From NCBI GenBank assembly GCA_050998615.1, contig JBPCQA010000003.1:1-38288 (forward strand): a DNA stretch of 38,288 nucleotides. Reading direction: 5' to 3'. The notes beneath the pieces were generated by a model that saw only the letters and a program-made list of their open reading frames with translations, was not told where the DNA came from and did not search any database. A program made the position numbers and the translations under genes. Below are positions 35,036-38,288 of the stretch, piece by piece. This stretch comes from JBPCQA01 sp050998615. GTDB lineage: Bacteria; Actinomycetota; Actinomycetes; Propionibacteriales; Nocardioidaceae. Numbering within the stretch: the first letter of the stretch is position 1; every line of letters starts with the position of its first letter.

Positions 35036-36250
35036 TCATTCGCCCACCGCGCGGCGGGCCCACTGCTCGCGACCGGGGGGGCCTTCGATGGCGGTGGGCT
35101 CCTCGATGCTGCTGACGAGCAGCTCGGGGGCCGTCAGTGGTCGCGCGGCCTCGGTGATGCTCGACGGAGCAGGCAGCGGCGCGTCAGTGACCTGAAGGTC
35201 GCGCATTTTCCGGGCGCTGACCAGCACCCGGCTCTCCACCGATGCGACCGTCTTGTTGTAGCTGGTCACGGCCGCCGACATGGAGCGACCCAACTTGTCA
35301 AGGTGTCCACCCACGGTGGCAAGGCGGTCGTAAAGCTCGCACCCGAGCTGGTGAACCTCGCGGGCATTCTCGGCCAGCGCTTCTTGGGTCCAGGCGAATG
35401 CCACCGTCTTGAGCATGGCGATCAATGTCATCGGGGTCGCGATCATGACCTGCTTGCCGGCGGCGTAGTCGATCAGACCAGGATCCGACTCGGCGGCCTG
35501 CGCGAAAATCGCCTCCGCCGGCAAGAACATCACGACAAACTCGGGAGTGGGTGAGAACTGGCGCCAGTAGGACTTGGCCGCCAGCGCGTCAACGTGCTGG
35601 CGGACCTGTCGGGCGTGCCGGCCCAGGCCGGCGTCTCGCTCGACCGGGTCGACGCTTTGAGTGGCAGTCAAGAACGCATCAAGAGACACCTTGGAGTCGA
35701 CCACCACAGACTTGCCCCCGGCTAGGTTGATGACCACGTCGGGGCGCAGAAACCCGTCGTCGGTGTGTCGCGACACCTGCTCCTCGAATGTGCAACGCGA
35801 GGTCAGGCCGGCCAGCTCGAGGCTGCGCCGCAGCTGCATCTCGCCCCAATGGCCCCGCACCTGCGGTCGGCGCAGCGCATCGGCCAGCGCCTGGGTTTGC
35901 TGTCGAAGCTCGACACCGCTGAGCTGGACCGACTCCACCTGCTGTTTGAGTTGGGCCTGCCAGGAGGCGCCCTGGCTCTCCAGCGACCGGAGGCGGTCGT
36001 TGAGTTGGTTGAGGCTGTCCCGCACGGGCGCCACCACCTGCTCGGTGGCTCGCACCCGAGAGTCAGCGAGGGCCAGCACCTGCTGACTCGAGTCGGTCAC
36101 TGCCTGAGCCGAGAGCGCCCGCAGCTCGTCGCTGAGCTCGCCGCGTTTGCGGTTGGCGAGCTGCTGCCCGATCAAGACGCCAACCACCAGGGCGGCGAGA
36201 GCGGTGAGAAGCGCGATCACGATCGTCGTACTGTCCATGAGATTCACCAT
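35036..36250 (-). CDS. rmuC: DNA recombination protein RmuC
   Basis: A 404-residue RmuC-family protein thought to limit DNA inversions. An N-terminal membrane helix (IVIALLTALAALVVGVLIGQ) is followed by a coiled coil (about 30-110, Gln/Glu/Leu rich). The RmuC nuclease-like domain begins at RGHWGEMQLRRSLELAGL and includes FLRPDVVINLAGGKSVVVDS, KVSLDAFL, EFVVMFLPAEAIFAQA and MIATPMTLIAMLKTVAFAW. The PD-(D/E)xK-like acidic and Lys residues lie in the PDVVIN to VDSKV segment. The start at 36250 has GGGAG six bases upstream. It converges on ispH (138-base gap, nothing recognised) and is divergent from ychF. Confidence 0.92.
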   Translation of the reverse strand: MVNLMDSTTIVIALLTALAALVVGVLIGQQLANRKRGELSDELRALSAQAVTDSSQQVLALADSRVRATEQVVAPVRDSLNQLNDRLRSLESQGASWQAQLKQQVESVQLSGVELRQQTQALADALRRPQVRGHWGEMQLRRSLELAGLTSRCTFEEQVSRHTDDGFLRPDVVINLAGGKSVVVDSKVSLDAFLTATQSVDPVERDAGLGRHARQVRQHVDALAAKSYWRQFSPTPEFVVMFLPAEAIFAQAAESDPGLIDYAAGKQVMIATPMTLIAMLKTVAFAWTQEALAENAREVHQLGCELYDRLATVGGHLDKLGRSMSAAVTSYNKTVASVESRVLVSARKMRDLQVTDAPLPAPSSITEAARPLTAPELLVSSIEEPTAIEGPPGREQWARRAVGE

Positions 36251-36420
36251 GTCATCTCCCACCGACAAAACGCGGCAGCGACGCGATGCGGCCAGAGGCA
36301 AGCCCCGGTCACCGAGGCTCGGACGGCGCTGGCTTGCCCGAACCGGTGGGAGCTCGCCTGGCGATCAGCTGGACCGGACGGATTGGAGGTTGACATGCCG
36401 CACGCCGTAGCCTGGCGCCC

Positions 36421-37506
36421 GTGGCCCTCACCATCGGAATCGTCGGACTTCCCAACGCTGGTAAGTCGACGCTGTTCAATGCCCTCACCTCGAACAATGT
36501 GGTCGCGGCCAACTATCCGTTCGCGACCATCGAGCCGAACGTGGGTGTCGTCGGAGTCCCCGATGCGCGACTCGTGGAGTTAGCCGAAATCTTCCACTCG
36601 GCCAGAATTGTCCCGGCAACCGTGCAGTTCGTCGATATCGCCGGCATTGTGCGTGGTGCCTCAAAGGGGGAGGGTCTGGGCAACAAGTTCTTGTCGCACA
36701 TCCGCGAAGCGGCGGCGATCTGCCAGGTGACCCGCGTTTTCGAAGACGACGACGTCACCCATGTCGAGGGCAACGTTTCCCCGGCAGACGACCTCTCCAC
36801 GATCTCGACCGAGCTTATCTTGGCGGATCTGCAGACTGTCGAGAACGCGTTGCCGCGGCTCGAGAAGGCGGCGCGCCTGAACAAAGAAGGCGCCGCGACT
36901 CTGGAGGCGGTGCGTGAGGCACAGAAGTCGCTGGAGGCCGGCACTCCGATCACCGCAATGTCGAACGCGTCCCTCGACAAGACGCTGTTGGCCGAGCTAA
37001 TGCTGATGACGGCCAAACCGTTCATTTACGTCTTCAACTGTGATGCGGACGAGTTGGGCGACGAGGCGCTCAAACAGCGGATGCGTGACCTGGTCGCGCC
37101 GTCGGAGGCGATCTTCCTCGATGCCTTGTTCGAGGCGGAGCTCGTCGAGATCGGCGACGCGGACGAGGCGCGCGCGATGCTGTCCGAGATGGGCGTCCCC
37201 GAGCCCGGCCTCGACGTACTCGCCCGAGTAGGCTTCGACACTCTGGGGTTGCAGACCTATCTCACCGCCGGTCCCAAGGAGGCGCGGGCCTGGACCATCC
37301 ACCAAGGCGACACCGCACCCCAGGCCGCCGGGGTCATCCACACGGACTTCCAGCGCGGCTTCATCAAGGCCGAGATCGTCTCGTACGACGACCTGGTTGT
37401 CGCCGGCTCGATGGCTGCCGCGAAGGCGGCCGGCAAGGTCCGTATCGAAGGCAAGGACTATGTAATGGCCGACGGCGACGTCGTCGAGTTCCGCTTCAAC
37501 GTGTAA
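36421..37506 (+). CDS. ychF: Ribosome-binding ATPase YchF
   Basis: A 361-residue Obg-family P-loop NTPase. The G1 loop GLPNAGKST is at 9-17, the switch region NYPFATIEPNVGVV follows, and G3 is DIAGIVRGASKGEGLGNKF. The G4 position reads FNCDADE instead of NKxD, the change linked in this family to ATP rather than GTP preference. A helical insert (about 130-190) precedes the C-terminal TGS domain, ending GKVRIEGKDYVMADGDVVEF and RFNV. YchF binds 70S ribosomes and is tied to stress responses. The start is GTG at 36421. It is the last backbone gene before the right-edge mobile element (Rv1112 position). Confidence 0.96.
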   Translation: MALTIGIVGLPNAGKSTLFNALTSNNVVAANYPFATIEPNVGVVGVPDARLVELAEIFHSARIVPATVQFVDIAGIVRGASKGEGLGNKFLSHIREAAAICQVTRVFEDDDVTHVEGNVSPADDLSTISTELILADLQTVENALPRLEKAARLNKEGAATLEAVREAQKSLEAGTPITAMSNASLDKTLLAELMLMTAKPFIYVFNCDADELGDEALKQRMRDLVAPSEAIFLDALFEAELVEIGDADEARAMLSEMGVPEPGLDVLARVGFDTLGLQTYLTAGPKEARAWTIHQGDTAPQAAGVIHTDFQRGFIKAEIVSYDDLVVAGSMAAAKAAGKVRIEGKDYVMADGDVVEFRFNV

Positions 37507-37659
37507 TTGGGTTCCGGTCCCAGCTCTTCGCGATTTCTGCTCGATGAGCTGACGTGGTGCCGCACGTCAAGTCGCTCGCGAAACCTGCCCCGCGTGCCTC
37601 ATGTATTTTGCTCGCGATGAGCCTGGTTCTTGGATTCAGGGTCCGTCCGGTCCGCCGTG

Positions 37660-38049
37660 TCAGACCTGGGTCGGTGTGTCAGTCGTTGAGGAGTTCGTTG
37701 ATGGTGATGGGTTCCCCGCTGCAGGGGCAGAGCCCACCGGAGCCGAGCGGCGCATGAAGGTGCCACAGTCCTCGCAGCGTTGCTCGCCTAGCAACCTGGT
37801 CTCGCATTCGGGGCATTCATAGACCGTTTGCTCGCGTCGAGACCGGGCGGCGGACAGCTCTACCGGTGCGACGGTGGTTGTGTGGCGGCGGCGCCATGCG
37901 CTCTGGCGACAGGCATCAGAGCACCACAACCGTTCTTTTCCGGTCGGCAACGGTGCGTCGCAGACCCCGCAGCTTGCCGTAACGGTGTCGTTACGCGACG
38001 GGCTCACACGGTCACTCGAGGCTGGGCCGCTACTGCCAGTACGGTTCAC
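37660..38049 (-). CDS. Small double zinc-ribbon protein, IS-associated
   Basis: A 129-residue protein with two cysteine clusters. CGVCDAPLPTGKERLWCSDA then CRQSAWRRRH is a treble-clef-like finger, and YECPECETRLLGEQRCEDCG is a CxxC..CxxC ribbon. The ends are Ser/Thr/Pro-rich and disordered. The GTG start overlaps the upstream transposase stop as GTGA, so translation is coupled. I recall similar small Cys-rich proteins beside actinobacterial transposases, where they may act as accessory DNA-binding factors or be passengers; the function is not established. It is probably the 3' gene of an IS entering the window from the right, whose outer end should lie between here and ychF. Confidence 0.7.
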   Translation of the reverse strand: MNRTGSSGPASSDRVSPSRNDTVTASCGVCDAPLPTGKERLWCSDACRQSAWRRRHTTTVAPVELSAARSRREQTVYECPECETRLLGEQRCEDCGTFMRRSAPVGSAPAAGNPSPSTNSSTTDTPTQV

Positions 38050-38288
38050 GAAGCCAGGTCTCTCAAGGTCAGGGTCTTGTCTTTGGCTGAGGCGATCAGC
38101 GACTGCTGGATCCGGTTGATGTTGCGGGTCAACTCCGCGGGGTTGGTGCGGGCATACAGCGCCTGGAGCCGGCCTGCTTGCTCCTCGGTCAACACGCCGG
38201 AGTCAACGACCCTCTGGTAGGGCGTCTTGGGCTCGTCGTAGGTACGGGTGTTGCGTCCGGCCTTCGTGGGCCGCCACCCGTTGGCCTT
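38046..38288 (-). CDS. Transposase C-terminus (partial, runs off the right edge)
   Basis: Eighty codons are visible before the TGA. The reading GWRPTKAGRNTRTYDEPKTP followed by YQRVVDSGVLTEEQ and NPAELTRNINRIQQSLIA resembles the C-terminal tail of actinobacterial DDE-type transposases with an integrase catalytic domain. The catalytic core lies outside the window. No frameshift is seen in this part. The stop overlaps the start of the zinc-ribbon gene by four bases. Confidence 0.65.
   Translation of the reverse strand, partial: KANGWRPTKAGRNTRTYDEPKTPYQRVVDSGVLTEEQAGRLQALYARTNPAELTRNINRIQQSLIASAKDKTLTLRDLAS

Overview
The window is chromosomal DNA from a high-GC actinobacterium. Supporting signs are strongly G/C-biased third codon positions, frequent GTG starts, and marker genes such as a PIN-PhoH protein, a short-chain cis-prenyltransferase, a wax ester synthase/DGAT and a GlpX fructose bisphosphatase. 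The order and strand of the housekeeping genes match, from memory, the Mycobacterium tuberculosis interval Rv1084 to Rv1112: DUF255 protein (+), hemolysin III (-), cis-prenyltransferase (+), phoH2 (+), fumarase (-), glpX (-), DUF4245 protein (+), xseB/xseA (-), ispH (+), ychF (+). Dispersed GGTTGAGGAG...GTCTCGAA repeats resemble an intergenic repeat I associate with Nocardioides- or Intrasporangiaceae-type genomes, but I cannot name the genus.

Layout. 1-2.3 kb is accessory DNA: a frameshifted ISL3-family transposase remnant and an intact tyrosine integrase with no phage or tRNA partner. 2.4-8.4 kb carries the DUF255 protein, an orphan molybdenum hydroxylase large subunit in the same run, and a secreted BNR-repeat protein. 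8.4-10.0 kb holds hemolysin III and the cis-prenyltransferase. At 10.0-10.8 kb lies a dead chimeric insertion sequence (ISAs1-type ends around an IS256 fragment and an ISAs1 fragment). It truncates a GYF-domain gene, which is followed by a DUF4282 membrane protein. phoH2 is at 12-13.5 kb, then a four-gene carbohydrate ABC importer (13.8-18.2 kb) and a secreted transglycosylase-like protein. 19.1-22.6 kb has fumarase and a divergent pseudouridine catabolism pair (psuK-psuG).

22.6-30.2 kb is a cargo block: arfB, a spermidine-synthase-like protein, a divergent PRPP synthetase paralogue, WS/DGAT, a glycerol-type aquaporin, a secreted C39-like peptidase and an alpha/beta hydrolase. 30.2-37.5 kb returns to the conserved backbone (glpX, DUF4245, xseBA, ispH, rmuC, ychF). 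The right edge is another insertion element, represented by the 3' end of a transposase gene overlapped by a small zinc-ribbon gene.

How the genes fit together: the backbone supplies central carbon metabolism (fumarase, GlpX), isoprenoid synthesis (IspH and the prenyltransferase), DNA repair (XseAB, RmuC) and translation or ribosome functions (YchF, ArfB). The inserted blocks supply carbon scavenging (sugar importer, pseudouridine operon, aquaporin) and lipid storage (WS/DGAT). I found no rRNA, tRNA or CRISPR array. The window looks mostly like ordinary actinobacterial chromosome. The most unusual items are the chimeric IS with its truncated neighbour, interleaved inverted repeats in the arfB leader, a three-copy repeat between integrase and DUF255 gene, and the orphan molybdenum hydroxylase subunit.
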